Source: Bacteroidales bacterium
GTDB taxonomy: Bacteria > Bacteroidota > Bacteroidia > Bacteroidales > UBA932
Direction: 5' to 3'
NCBI GenBank assembly: GCA_024402115.1
Contig: JAKSJQ010000050.1
Location: 1-13,716, forward strand
Length of the DNA: 13,716 nucleotides
In this document: piece by piece, positions 1 through 6,664 of the stretch
Numbering within the stretch: position 1 is the first letter of the stretch
How the letters are laid out: every line of letters begins with the position of its first letter
Made by a program: the position numbers and the translations under genes
Notes under the pieces: generated by a model
Databases searched by the model: none
What the model saw: the letters and a program-made list of their open reading frames with translations, nothing else
What the model was told of the DNA's origin: nothing

Positions 1-46
1 CCTCCGGGTTATGAGCCCGACGAGCTACCAACTGCTCTATCCCGCG
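1..46 (-). tRNA. Initiator tRNA-Met (CAT), 5' part only
   Basis: Read on the minus strand, the first 46 nt of a tRNA are visible: a 7-nt acceptor 5' strand (CGCGGGA), a D arm (GAGC...GCTC), an anticodon stem and the loop CTCATAA, with anticodon CAT at window positions 11-13. The T arm and the 3' acceptor strand lie beyond the window start, so the gene is truncated by the window edge and not by mutation. Three consecutive G-C pairs next to the anticodon loop (GGG/CCC) are a hallmark of initiator tRNAs, and a 5' C fits the unpaired 1:72 position of bacterial tRNA-fMet. That pairing cannot be checked because position 72 is not in the window. An elongator tRNA-Met is the less likely alternative. 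Confidence 0.9.
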
Positions 47-56
47 ATGTGGATTG

Positions 57-87
57 CAAAGATACGCAAGATTTTTTAATCCGCAAA
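57..87 (-). promoter_or_regulatory. Bacteroidota-type promoter for the tRNA
   Basis: On the minus strand, TTTG (87-84) is followed by exactly 19 nt and then TATCTTTG (64-57), matching the TTTG-N19-TAnnTTTG consensus of the Bacteroidota primary sigma factor. The box ends 10 nt before the tRNA 5' end, which leaves a leader of only a few nucleotides. The tRNA therefore has its own promoter even though it follows the radical SAM gene on the same strand. The stretch from 88 to 117 is AT-rich, and I could not fold a convincing terminator in it. Confidence 0.8.
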
Positions 88-117
88 TTTTATTTATAAA
101 AAATTTAAAAATCCGGG

Positions 118-1191
118 CTAATCGCAGCTGATTCGGTCCATGTGACAGAGGATGAGCTTACCGTTCTCTCCCCTTAGGTGCATACCACCACCCTCGCAAT
201 AGCGCCACCACTTGCACGAACCGCACTTCCCTTCCCTGGCCCATGAGCGGTCGCGATAAGGTTGGAAACGATTCTCCCAGACGTCGATGAAATCGTCCCT
301 GTAGATATTACCCTGATCATAGTCGGCACGTATGCTGCCGCAAGCCGAGATTGCACCGTCAATACGCACGGAAGCAACGCTGAGACCGGCCTGGCAGTTG
401 AAGAGATGGTCTCGCACCATGCCCTCATAACGTCCGAGGAAACCCTCGCAGCCGTAGCTCGCATCTATCCCTCCCTCCTTGCGGGTCCGGGAAATGAAAT
501 CCATCAGCCCGCGGAAGCGTTCTGCCGAGAGCTGAAGCTCAGGATCCTTCGCAGCGCGCCCGACAGGAAAGATGGTGAAGAGCCGCCAATGCTTGAGGCC
601 CAGGGAAATGAGATAATCCTTGAAGTCAGCAAGCTTCTCGTAGTTACGGTTATTCACGCAGGTCACGACATCGAACTCGATCGAAGGCTCGTGGGCAAGT
701 ATCTCCACGGCCTTGGATGCATACTGGAAACCGTCAGGACAACCGCGCATCCAGTTATGGTCATCCTCGAAGCCGTCGAGGCTGATGGTCAGGGAATGTA
801 TGCCGGCACCGAGAAGTCCGTCAATCATCTTCGGGGTCATCAGACGGCCGTTGGAGACCATTCCCCATGGGAATTCAAGATCATAGATGCGGCGTCCGTT
901 GCTGAGAATATCCGGACGCACCAGTGGCTCACCTCCGGAAACGATCACCATGATCTTGTGAGAATCATATTTCTCCTTTATACGGAGGAGGACCTTCTCA
1001 AAGTCCTCGAAGGGCATGTCAGGGTGGACGTCAGACACCTTGCAGTCACTTCCGCAGTGGCGGCAGGCATTGTTGCATCTGAGGGTCGACTCCCAGAAAA
1101 GCTGGGTCAGAGGGTGCTCTTCGCGGGCATCCTTCACCAGCTGACGGTTCAGCTCGAGCGCCAGACGTTGTCTGATCGAAAGTTCCGACAT
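118..1191 (-). CDS. Radical SAM/SPASM enzyme of the rSAM/lipoprotein system
   Basis: A 357-aa cytoplasmic enzyme. The radical SAM core has the cluster motif CNNACRHC (C39, C43, C46), which binds the [4Fe-4S] cluster that cleaves S-adenosylmethionine, and the SAM-binding SGGEP at 85-89. The C-terminal part is a SPASM-like domain for auxiliary Fe-S clusters: C266, GX4C ending at C284, then C323-X2-C326-X5-C332, plus C349 and C356. The fourth Cys usual in CxGGC is Gly (G336), so this is a variant SPASM. SPASM enzymes typically modify ribosomally made peptides or proteins. The start ATG is 1 nt after the stop of the upstream lipoprotein gene, which implies translational coupling. I recall this pairing as TIGR04133 (enzyme) with TIGR04134 (lipoprotein); the assignment is from memory and motif appearance. 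The reaction is unknown, and the lipoprotein is the likely substrate by context. Confidence 0.87.
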   Translation of the reverse strand: MSELSIRQRLALELNRQLVKDAREEHPLTQLFWESTLRCNNACRHCGSDCKVSDVHPDMPFEDFEKVLLRIKEKYDSHKIMVIVSGGEPLVRPDILSNGRRIYDLEFPWGMVSNGRLMTPKMIDGLLGAGIHSLTISLDGFEDDHNWMRGCPDGFQYASKAVEILAHEPSIEFDVVTCVNNRNYEKLADFKDYLISLGLKHWRLFTIFPVGRAAKDPELQLSAERFRGLMDFISRTRKEGGIDASYGCEGFLGRYEGMVRDHLFNCQAGLSVASVRIDGAISACGSIRADYDQGNIYRDDFIDVWENRFQPYRDRSWAREGKCGSCKWWRYCEGGGMHLRGENGKLILCHMDRISCD

Positions 1192-1192
1192 C

Positions 1193-1444
1193 CTATTCAG
1201 TCTTATCCTGCTCCATCTGACGGTACTCGACCGGGCGTATGCCGTAAAGCAGTCTTATGGAGCCAGGACCATCCTGCCTCCTGACGACAGTGTCCTTGGG
1301 TGCAAGAGCCCCTGAGCCAGGGCCTTCTTCGGGCTCTGATTCAGGGGTTCTGGAAACTTTCGAAGACGACGAGCAAGCTCCTGCGAGGGACCCTAGCAAC
1401 ACAGCCACGCCCCAGGCACAGATCCTGGTCAGTCTTTTCTTCAT
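1193..1444 (-). CDS. Small lipoprotein, likely partner or substrate of the adjacent radical SAM enzyme
   Basis: An 83-aa protein. The N-terminus is a lipoprotein signal: basic MKKRLTR, a hydrophobic stretch at 10-23, then LAGAC with C24 as the likely lipidated Cys. The -3 position is Ala, slightly off the usual Leu. Residues 25-60 are a low-complexity linker rich in Ser, Pro, Gly and Glu. The end contains IRLLYGIRPVEYRQ (63-76), which resembles the LYG-x-P/Y signature that I recall in lipoproteins paired with this enzyme (TIGR04134). The mature part has no Cys beyond C24, so thioether crosslinks elsewhere are excluded. Aromatic or basic residues such as Y67, Y74 and the neighbouring Arg are possible modification sites (inference). 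The gene starts 4 nt after the HMA gene and ends 1 nt before the enzyme gene, so it sits inside the operon. Confidence 0.78.
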   Translation of the reverse strand: MKKRLTRICAWGVAVLLGSLAGACSSSSKVSRTPESEPEEGPGSGALAPKDTVVRRQDGPGSIRLLYGIRPVEYRQMEQDKTE

Positions 1445-1448
1445 ATAC

Positions 1449-1781
1449 TTATGCGATTACTTCTGCGTCGTATCCGAGCTTCTTGAGAGCAGCCTTGAGC
1501 TTCTCAACGGTAATCTTTGAAGGGTCGTAGGTAACCTTGACCATCTTGTCGTCAACAGAGACCTCGAGGCCCTTGACGCCCTTCTCGAAAGAGATGTTCT
1601 CCTTCACCTTCTTTGCGCAATTCTCGCAATGGATGGTGGTCTTGAAGGTCACGGTCTTTGTCTCGGTCTTGCCCTTCTTGAAAAGCTGGATCTCGGTGTT
1701 GTTCATGTTTTCAGCCGAAGCTGTCTGGGCACCTGCGAGCATTGCAGCTGCGAGGATTGCCATTACTGCTATCTTCTTCAT
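1449..1781 (-). CDS. Exported heavy-metal-associated (HMA) domain protein
   Basis: A 110-aa protein. Residues 1-23 form a Sec signal peptide ending TASA, with no lipobox Cys. An HMA ferredoxin-like domain follows at about 43-109, with the metal-binding motif HCENC (C52, C55). The domain pattern is typical of MerP/CopZ-like proteins: beta strand, CxxC loop, helix KKVKENI, VSVDDKMVKVTYDP, and a closing helix EKLKAALKKLGYDAEV. Such domains bind soft metals, chiefly Cu(I) but also Hg, Zn or Cd. The signal peptide places it in the periplasm, so it is not a cytosolic copper chaperone. The start ATG lies 21 nt after the stop of the TonB-dependent receptor gene. A role receiving metal from the receptor, or buffering it, is inference from context; the metal cannot be told from sequence alone. 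Confidence 0.9.
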   Translation of the reverse strand: MKKIAVMAILAAAMLAGAQTASAENMNNTEIQLFKKGKTETKTVTFKTTIHCENCAKKVKENISFEKGVKGLEVSVDDKMVKVTYDPSKITVEKLKAALKKLGYDAEVIA

Positions 1782-1802
1782 ATTCTGCTAAGTTATAGTT
1801 TT

Positions 1803-3956
1803 TTATTCTGTTTTCCAAAGTGTGAACCTGAGGCCAGCATAGACCTTGATGCCCATGAGAGGTCCCCATACGCAGCTTGCGTCGAAGTCCGGAGCGAAAG
1901 TATCAAAAACCTCGCCATTCTTGTGACCGAGAATCACGTTCTTCTGTCTGAAGTTAGTAAGGTTCTCGCCGCCAACATAGATGTCGACACCCTTGAATCT
2001 CTTGGTCACCTGTGCGTAGAGCAAAGGATAGACAGGAGTCTTGCCATCCTTGTAGAGGAGATTGCCCTCGGAATCCTTGAGATTAGCCATAAAGTCATAT
2101 ACGCGGCTAGGACCGTTCACCGATGCGGTGAAGTCGAAGATCCACTTGTTCAGGTTGGTCGCATACTGGAGGGTAAGCACACCCTTGTACTTGCTGGTCA
2201 TAGGCTTCTCGACGAGACCCACCCTGTCGGCAAGAGAGGTCTTGGCGTTGGTGTAGCGGCCGGTGAGGGTCACAGTGAATCCACGGAAAGGCTCGCATGA
2301 GAAGTCGAGCTGGTAGGTGTCGGTGAAAGAACGGCCATGATCGAGACTCTTGAGGTCATAGAAATCGATCGCGCCCATGTAATGTTCATAGTCGACCATA
2401 GCCTGCTGCACGAACTGGGTGCGGAAATAGTCGAAGCTCACATAAGCATTGTCAGATGCGCCGAGAGGGAAATAATAGGTCGCATTGCCACCGAATATCC
2501 ATGCATCCTCGAGCAGATGCTTGTTGAAGTCGCCCTTGAACTCCTTAGAAGTCGAGAACACACCGATATTGTCGGTGAGCGGTGACGAGTACCTGATACC
2601 GCGACCGGCGTTGGCACGAAGTACGAGCACATCCTCGACAGGAGCATACTTGAGGGTCAGACGAGGCGAGAACTTGAATCCGTCGCCCTTGAACCAGTCG
2701 CCGCGAAGTCCGAGGATAGAAGAGAACTTCTCACCCGCATGGAAGGTATACTCGCCGAAGATGCCGGCATTCACGAGCGCTGGAGCCTTTTCCTCAGCGT
2801 ACTTGCCCAGGAGGAGTATCCTCTCGAGATTCTCCTTGTAGACGTCGCCGGTAGCACTGAGACCGAGAGTGAAATGATTGTCCTCGTTGATCTCATCCTG
2901 ATAGAGGAGATTCACGAATGCTGAGTGCTGATTTGCGATGTATGAGGTCGCACCGAAATGCGAATTCATGTCATAATAGGTATAGTCGAGCACGGCTGCG
3001 ATGTTCCTGCAACCATCCTCGTTGAGAGGAACGCCTACCTTGAGGTAGCCGCCGATGGACTGGTTGAGTATGTTCGATCCCCATGCGTTGGTCTTGTCGG
3101 CCATGTAGTTGTCATACACGTACTCCGGCTGGCCCCACATGGACATATCACCCTTCTTGTTGGTATGCATCTCGTACTGACCGCCGCGGCGGGTATCGCG
3201 GATGGCACGCACGCCGAAACGGACCTGGACGCCGTTGAGCGAATAGTAGAGCCAACGGTTGCTGAGGTTGAACTGGAGCTGCTTAGGATCGTCGAGGAAG
3301 CCGTCCATGTTCTCGTCCATGCTGATGAAGTTACCGCTGACATGACCTAGGAGAACGGTGCTCCAAGAGTCGTTGAGCTGAAGCGAAGACGCAATGTTGA
3401 AGTCGGTCTTGGTATCGTTCATGGTCGACAAATTGATGAACAGGGGCTTCTCGTCGGTAGGCTTGCGGTGCTCCATGTTGATCTGGCCTGTGATGGACTC
3501 AACTCCGTTGATGACCGAAGTCGCTCCCTTTGCGATCTGGATGCTCTCAAGCCACTGGCCCGGCACATACGCGAGTCCGAACGGAGCAGCGAGACCGCGC
3601 ATGACAGGACGGTTCTCATCGAGCATCTGGGTATAGGTTCCGCTGAGACCGAGCAGGCGGATCTGGCGTGCTCCTGTCACTGCGTCTGAATAGCCGACGG
3701 TGACGCTCGCAGAGTTCTCGAAGCTCTCCGCAAGGTTGCAGCAAGCCATGGTGCAGAGACCTGCCGCTGTGATGACCTCTGTCCTGACTGGCTTCTGCTT
3801 GGAAAGGAAGGAGGTCTGCTGACGACCTACGAACACGGTTGCATTGAGGCTGTCGGCCCTGTCTCCGTAGATGTCGTCGGTGTCGATGTCCTGCGCAAAT
3901 ACGGAAACCGGCGCGATGGACATGACTGCAATGATGGTATAGATTATCTTTTTCAT
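1803..3956 (-). CDS. TonB-dependent outer-membrane receptor, putative metal transporter
   Basis: A 717-aa receptor. I chose the ATG at 3956 because it gives a clean signal peptide (MKKIIYTII...VFAQ, cleavage near A21) and AGAGGA lies about 8 nt upstream. An in-frame ATG at 4010 would prepend 18 unlikely residues. The plug domain covers roughly 50-165, including RQIRLLGLSGTYTQMLDENR (98-117) and the ITGQINMEHRKP end. A 22-strand-type barrel with many aromatic-ended strands follows, closing with YAGLRFTLWKTE. No N-terminal carboxypeptidase-like domain is present, and there is no SusD partner, so it is not a glycan SusC. An unusual Cys cluster, GLCTMACCNLAESFE, lies early in the plug (C68, C72, C73). 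With the HMA and Cys/His-rich neighbours this suggests uptake of a metal, possibly copper, or of a metal complex. The substrate is inferred, not shown. Confidence 0.9.
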   Translation of the reverse strand: MKKIIYTIIAVMSIAPVSVFAQDIDTDDIYGDRADSLNATVFVGRQQTSFLSKQKPVRTEVITAAGLCTMACCNLAESFENSASVTVGYSDAVTGARQIRLLGLSGTYTQMLDENRPVMRGLAAPFGLAYVPGQWLESIQIAKGATSVINGVESITGQINMEHRKPTDEKPLFINLSTMNDTKTDFNIASSLQLNDSWSTVLLGHVSGNFISMDENMDGFLDDPKQLQFNLSNRWLYYSLNGVQVRFGVRAIRDTRRGGQYEMHTNKKGDMSMWGQPEYVYDNYMADKTNAWGSNILNQSIGGYLKVGVPLNEDGCRNIAAVLDYTYYDMNSHFGATSYIANQHSAFVNLLYQDEINEDNHFTLGLSATGDVYKENLERILLLGKYAEEKAPALVNAGIFGEYTFHAGEKFSSILGLRGDWFKGDGFKFSPRLTLKYAPVEDVLVLRANAGRGIRYSSPLTDNIGVFSTSKEFKGDFNKHLLEDAWIFGGNATYYFPLGASDNAYVSFDYFRTQFVQQAMVDYEHYMGAIDFYDLKSLDHGRSFTDTYQLDFSCEPFRGFTVTLTGRYTNAKTSLADRVGLVEKPMTSKYKGVLTLQYATNLNKWIFDFTASVNGPSRVYDFMANLKDSEGNLLYKDGKTPVYPLLYAQVTKRFKGVDIYVGGENLTNFRQKNVILGHKNGEVFDTFAPDFDASCVWGPLMGIKVYAGLRFTLWKTE

Positions 3957-3992
3957 CTTTGAATCCTCTAAATGATAACGAATGATACATCG

Positions 3993-4012
3993 GTACGCAC
4001 GTACGTGCATAC
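3993..4012. promoter_or_regulatory. Near-perfect 20-bp palindrome in the receptor leader
   Basis: The core gcacgtacgtgc (3997-4008) is a perfect 12-bp palindrome, and three further bases on each side also pair after one mismatch (3996/4009), giving 18 of 20 matched positions. It lies about 36 bp upstream of the receptor start codon. It could be an operator for a dimeric regulator or an RNA hairpin in the leader. I see no clear TAnnTTTG box between it and the receptor gene, so the promoter may lie upstream of the Cys/His-rich gene. Confidence 0.5.
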
Positions 4013-4050
4013 GTATAGGCAGGGACGCACTTTCAGCACGTCCTCACGCA

Positions 4051-4065
4051 GGCCACAACGTGGCC
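4051..4065. promoter_or_regulatory. GC-rich perfect hairpin between the Cys/His-rich gene and the receptor
   Basis: The sequence ggccac-aac-gtggcc is a perfect 6-bp stem with a 3-nt loop, starting about 10 nt past the stop codon of the upstream minus-strand gene. In the direction of transcription no U-run follows, so it is not a canonical intrinsic terminator. It may stabilise or process the mRNA, or weaken read-through into the receptor gene. Confidence 0.45.
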
Positions 4066-4075
4066 GGATCTTGTA

Positions 4076-4555
4076 TCAGACTCTGAGGATACAGAAATTG
4101 AATAGCCTGTCCACCCCAGGCAGGGAGACGGCGAGCGGCCTGAAGGCCACAGAAGAGAAGGAGCCAAGCTCGAGGCTTGGGAACTGGGGAACGAGCAGGG
4201 TCTGACAGTCTATCGTAACATGCTCGAAACCTGAAACATGGTCGCTGTCCCCGGTAAGGAAAAGCTGGATGGAATCGTTGGTGCAGCATCCGTCCTCATC
4301 ATCACAATCGTCGCAGCAATCGCAATCTTCATGCTCCTGACAGCAGCACTCGCAGCAGTCTTCGCAGCTGCAATGGCCATGGTGATGATGGTGGTCAGGA
4401 TGGATCTCATCGCAGGAAATGCCCTCGATGAGCAAGGTCAGGTATCGCTCGCCTGTATGGCTACAGCTGTGGACATTGACACCACCGATGCCCAGGACGT
4501 AAAAAACGACCAGGGTAAGCGATATAAGGGTAATTATGACCTTCCTAATGCACAT
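4076..4555 (-). CDS. Membrane-anchored Cys/His-rich, metallothionein-like protein
   Basis: A 159-aa protein. I chose the ATG at 4555; a TTG at 4567 would add only four residues and would lie inside the promoter box. Residues 1-27 (MCIRK, then a hydrophobic stretch to GIGG) form a signal peptide or membrane anchor. C31, H33, C48 and H52 follow, then five consecutive His (55-59) and H61. A dense acidic cluster comes next, with 13 Cys between 62 and 91 (for example CEDCCECCC). The remaining 70 residues are hydrophobic and low in Cys apart from C117 and C155. It resembles the short Cys/His-rich proteins (HYC_CC_PP-like) that I recall near metal genes in Bacteroidota, but I cannot name the family firmly. 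The cluster predicts binding of several Cu, Zn or similar ions outside the cytoplasm, as a sensor, buffer or chaperone for the downstream receptor. The gap to the receptor start is 119 bp. Confidence 0.75.
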   Translation of the reverse strand: MCIRKVIITLISLTLVVFYVLGIGGVNVHSCSHTGERYLTLLIEGISCDEIHPDHHHHHGHCSCEDCCECCCQEHEDCDCCDDCDDEDGCCTNDSIQLFLTGDSDHVSGFEHVTIDCQTLLVPQFPSLELGSFSSVAFRPLAVSLPGVDRLFNFCILRV

Positions 4556-4564
4556 TTCAGGCTG

Positions 4565-4572
4565 CAAATATA
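4565..4572 (-). promoter_or_regulatory. Candidate -7 box for the minus-strand metal operon
   Basis: On the minus strand this reads TATATTTG, a perfect TAnnTTTG box. It ends only 9 nt before the ATG at 4555, so the mRNA would be nearly leaderless. No TTG or TTTG is seen about 19-21 nt upstream, where the -33 element belongs, so the promoter would be weak or need an activator. Confidence 0.5.
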
Positions 4573-4593
4573 GTATTTTTTAAATTATTTTCA

Positions 4594-4601
4594 TAACTTT
4601 G
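4594..4601 (+). promoter_or_regulatory. Candidate -7 box for sppA-oadGAB
   Basis: TAACTTTG matches TAnnTTTG and lies 21 nt before the sppA ATG, which fits a leader of about 15 nt. The -33 position (near 4571-4575) lacks TTG and overlaps the -7 box of the divergent promoter. Confidence 0.6.
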
Positions 4602-4622
4602 ACCTAAATAACGCCTTTGAAA

Positions 4623-6404
4623 ATGAAGTTCTGGAAAACGACTCTCGCAGTGATTGTCGGCGTGATTATCGCCAGCATAATCTGCTCTATTTTTGGTCTG
4701 ATGATGCTCGGTGGAATAGCATCAATAGGCTCAGGTGCCTCTGTGCCGCCATCTACCGGAGTGCTCAAGATCGACATGTCGACGATGACCATTTCCGAGC
4801 AGAGCAGGGAGGCCAATCCTATGGAGTCTCTCCAGGGTGGAAGCTCGAAGACCCAGGTTGGAATATGGAACGCCGTTCAGGCTTTGAACATTGCTGCTGA
4901 GGACCCCGGCGTCAAGTACGTATACCTCCTTGCTGACGGAGCGTCCGGTGGCTACGCTGAGCTCGAGGAGTTCAGAATCGCCCTCGACAATCTACGCAAC
5001 AAGGGTAAGGCCGTGATCTCATACATCGAGAACCCCAGCAACGCCGCATACTATCTCGCTTCGGTAGCAGACAAGGTATACATGACCTCATGCGAGGGCG
5101 GAATGAACGAGATCGTGGGTCTCTCAACCCAGATCATCTTCCTCAAGGACCTCCTTGACAAGCTCGGTGTCAACGTGCAGCTCATTCGTCATGGCAAGTA
5201 CAAGTCAGCCGGCGAGATGTATATCCGTAACGACATCAGCGCGGAGAACAGGCTGCAGTACGAGACTCTCCTCGGCACCATCTGGGATGACATGTGCATA
5301 AAGATTGCCATTTCACGCGGAATAAGCATTGATGGCATCAACGAATGCATCGACTACCTCTTGCTCAACAGTCCAGAGGACTTCCTCAACGAAAGGCTCG
5401 TTGACGCCCTCTATACCAGGGAAGAGCTCCAGAACCAGCTTGCCACATTATATATGGTAGACAAGTTCAGCAAGGTCAAGTTCATCGACTTCCCTGAATA
5501 CGCCGCGGCGAAGGTGACCACCAATTACAGGTCCAAGGAGAAGATCGCGATCGTCTATGCAGACGGTGAGATCATCGATGGAAACGACAAGAAGGAAGTC
5601 GCAGGCGACCGTTTCGCTTCTATCATCGCAAAGGTACGCCAGGACAGCAGCGTCAAGGCCGTGGTATTCCGTGTCAGCTCTCCCGGAGGAAGCGTTCTCG
5701 CTTCAGAGAAGATCAAGAACGAGATCGAGCTTCTGCGCGAATGCAAGCCTGTAATCGCCTCTTACGGAGCTTATGCCGCTTCAGGCGGATATTGGATCTC
5801 AAACAGTTGTGACAAGATTTTCTCTGACGCCACTACCCTCACCGGTTCGATCGGCGTATTCAGCATGATACCTGAGGTCAGCAAGACCACGAAGAATCTC
5901 GCCCATGTGAATGTGGTCACCATCGGTACCAACGCCCATAGTGACATGTACAGCCTCATGAGGCCGTTCGACGAGGATGAGCTCGAATACATGCAGGAAT
6001 CAGTAGAGGCCATCTACGACAAGTTCACCAGCATAGTTGCCGAGGGTCGCGGACTCGAGGTAAGCTATGTGGACGAAATCGCCCAGGGCAGGGTCTGGGC
6101 AGGTGCGGATGCACTCAAGATCGGTCTCGTGGACCAGATCGGAACCCTGGAGGATGCGGTACACTATGCAGCGGAGGTTGCCCATGGAGTCAACGGCAGC
6201 GACCTCAGCAGCTGGCAGATCGTATCATACCCTAAGCCTCTCACCCTCATGGATCAGGTATATGAGATGGTAGGCATGTCCAAGGAAGAGCTCGTGTTCG
6301 CAGGAACTCCTTTCGCTGGCGTAGAGAGGGCTTTCAGAGATTTCAATGAAACTAAGGCAGGACAGGTTTATGCCAGAATGCCGTATGCAATAACCGTAGA
6401 ATAA
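4623..6404 (+). CDS. sppA: Signal peptide peptidase SppA, 67-kDa type
   Basis: A 593-aa membrane-bound serine protease that digests signal peptides left in the membrane after export. An N-terminal transmembrane anchor (about residues 7-30) precedes two tandem ClpP/crotonase-like domains, as in the long E. coli form. The catalytic Lys lies in the first domain in GKYKSAGE (K194) and the nucleophile Ser in the second in YGAYAASGGYW (S387), the Lys/Ser dyad of the family. SSPGGSVLASEKI (352-364) and TGSIGVFS (407-414) are also conserved. The ATG at 4623 is preferred; an in-frame TTG two codons earlier is possible. The stop is 7 nt before oadG, so it probably heads the transcript that carries the sodium-pump genes. 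I see no obvious functional link between the two. Confidence 0.95.
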   Translation: MKFWKTTLAVIVGVIIASIICSIFGLMMLGGIASIGSGASVPPSTGVLKIDMSTMTISEQSREANPMESLQGGSSKTQVGIWNAVQALNIAAEDPGVKYVYLLADGASGGYAELEEFRIALDNLRNKGKAVISYIENPSNAAYYLASVADKVYMTSCEGGMNEIVGLSTQIIFLKDLLDKLGVNVQLIRHGKYKSAGEMYIRNDISAENRLQYETLLGTIWDDMCIKIAISRGISIDGINECIDYLLLNSPEDFLNERLVDALYTREELQNQLATLYMVDKFSKVKFIDFPEYAAAKVTTNYRSKEKIAIVYADGEIIDGNDKKEVAGDRFASIIAKVRQDSSVKAVVFRVSSPGGSVLASEKIKNEIELLRECKPVIASYGAYAASGGYWISNSCDKIFSDATTLTGSIGVFSMIPEVSKTTKNLAHVNVVTIGTNAHSDMYSLMRPFDEDELEYMQESVEAIYDKFTSIVAEGRGLEVSYVDEIAQGRVWAGADALKIGLVDQIGTLEDAVHYAAEVAHGVNGSDLSSWQIVSYPKPLTLMDQVYEMVGMSKEELVFAGTPFAGVERAFRDFNETKAGQVYARMPYAITVE

Positions 6405-6411
6405 GATTTTT

Positions 6412-6657
6412 ATGGAAAACTTGGCAATGGGATTTCAGCTTATGCTGATAGGTATGGTTACCGTGTTCATGATCCTCATGATCGTGATATACGGCAGCAA
6501 GCTCCTCATTTCCGTCATCAACAAGATTGCTCCGGAGGAGGTAAAGAAAGAAAAGTCATCGTCAGAGGGAGAAGTCCCAATGGCAATACTCCAGGAGGCT
6601 GTCGCACAGCTTACCGGAGGCAAGGGTCACATTGTAAACTTAACCAGAATCAACTAA
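6412..6657 (+). CDS. oadG: Na+-translocating decarboxylase gamma subunit (OadG family)
   Basis: An 81-aa protein with a single transmembrane helix (about 9-36, rich in Met, Ile and Val) followed by a charged linker (PEEVKKEKSSSEGE) and a short cytosolic tail ending GHIVNLTRIN. OadG is the small membrane subunit that joins the biotin-carrying alpha subunit to the beta subunit. The sequence is too short and variable to be assigned on its own; the assignment rests on the size, topology and place directly before the alpha and beta genes, the usual G-A-B order. The 7-nt gaps on both sides and the lack of a Shine-Dalgarno site suggest translation within one mRNA. The His-rich metal-binding tail reported for some enterobacterial OadG proteins is absent. 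Confidence 0.85.
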   Translation: MENLAMGFQLMLIGMVTVFMILMIVIYGSKLLISVINKIAPEEVKKEKSSSEGEVPMAILQEAVAQLTGGKGHIVNLTRIN

Positions 6658-6664
6658 TATCTAT

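Noticed and set aside
262..1284. Long plus-strand open frame opposite the radical SAM gene
   Set aside because: It is the antisense of a well-supported gene with clear motifs; its own translation shows no domain and it has no start signal.
1803..3956. SusC-type glycan receptor
   Set aside because: No SusD gene follows and the N-terminal carboxypeptidase-like domain is missing; neighbours are metal-binding proteins.
3957..4010. Upstream ATG of the TonB receptor at 4010
   Set aside because: It would put 18 charged residues before the signal peptide and start inside the palindrome; the ATG at 3956 has an AGAGGA site at good distance.
4556..4567. TTG start for the Cys/His-rich protein
   Set aside because: It overlaps the candidate -7 box and adds only four residues; ATG at 4555 gives a normal signal sequence.
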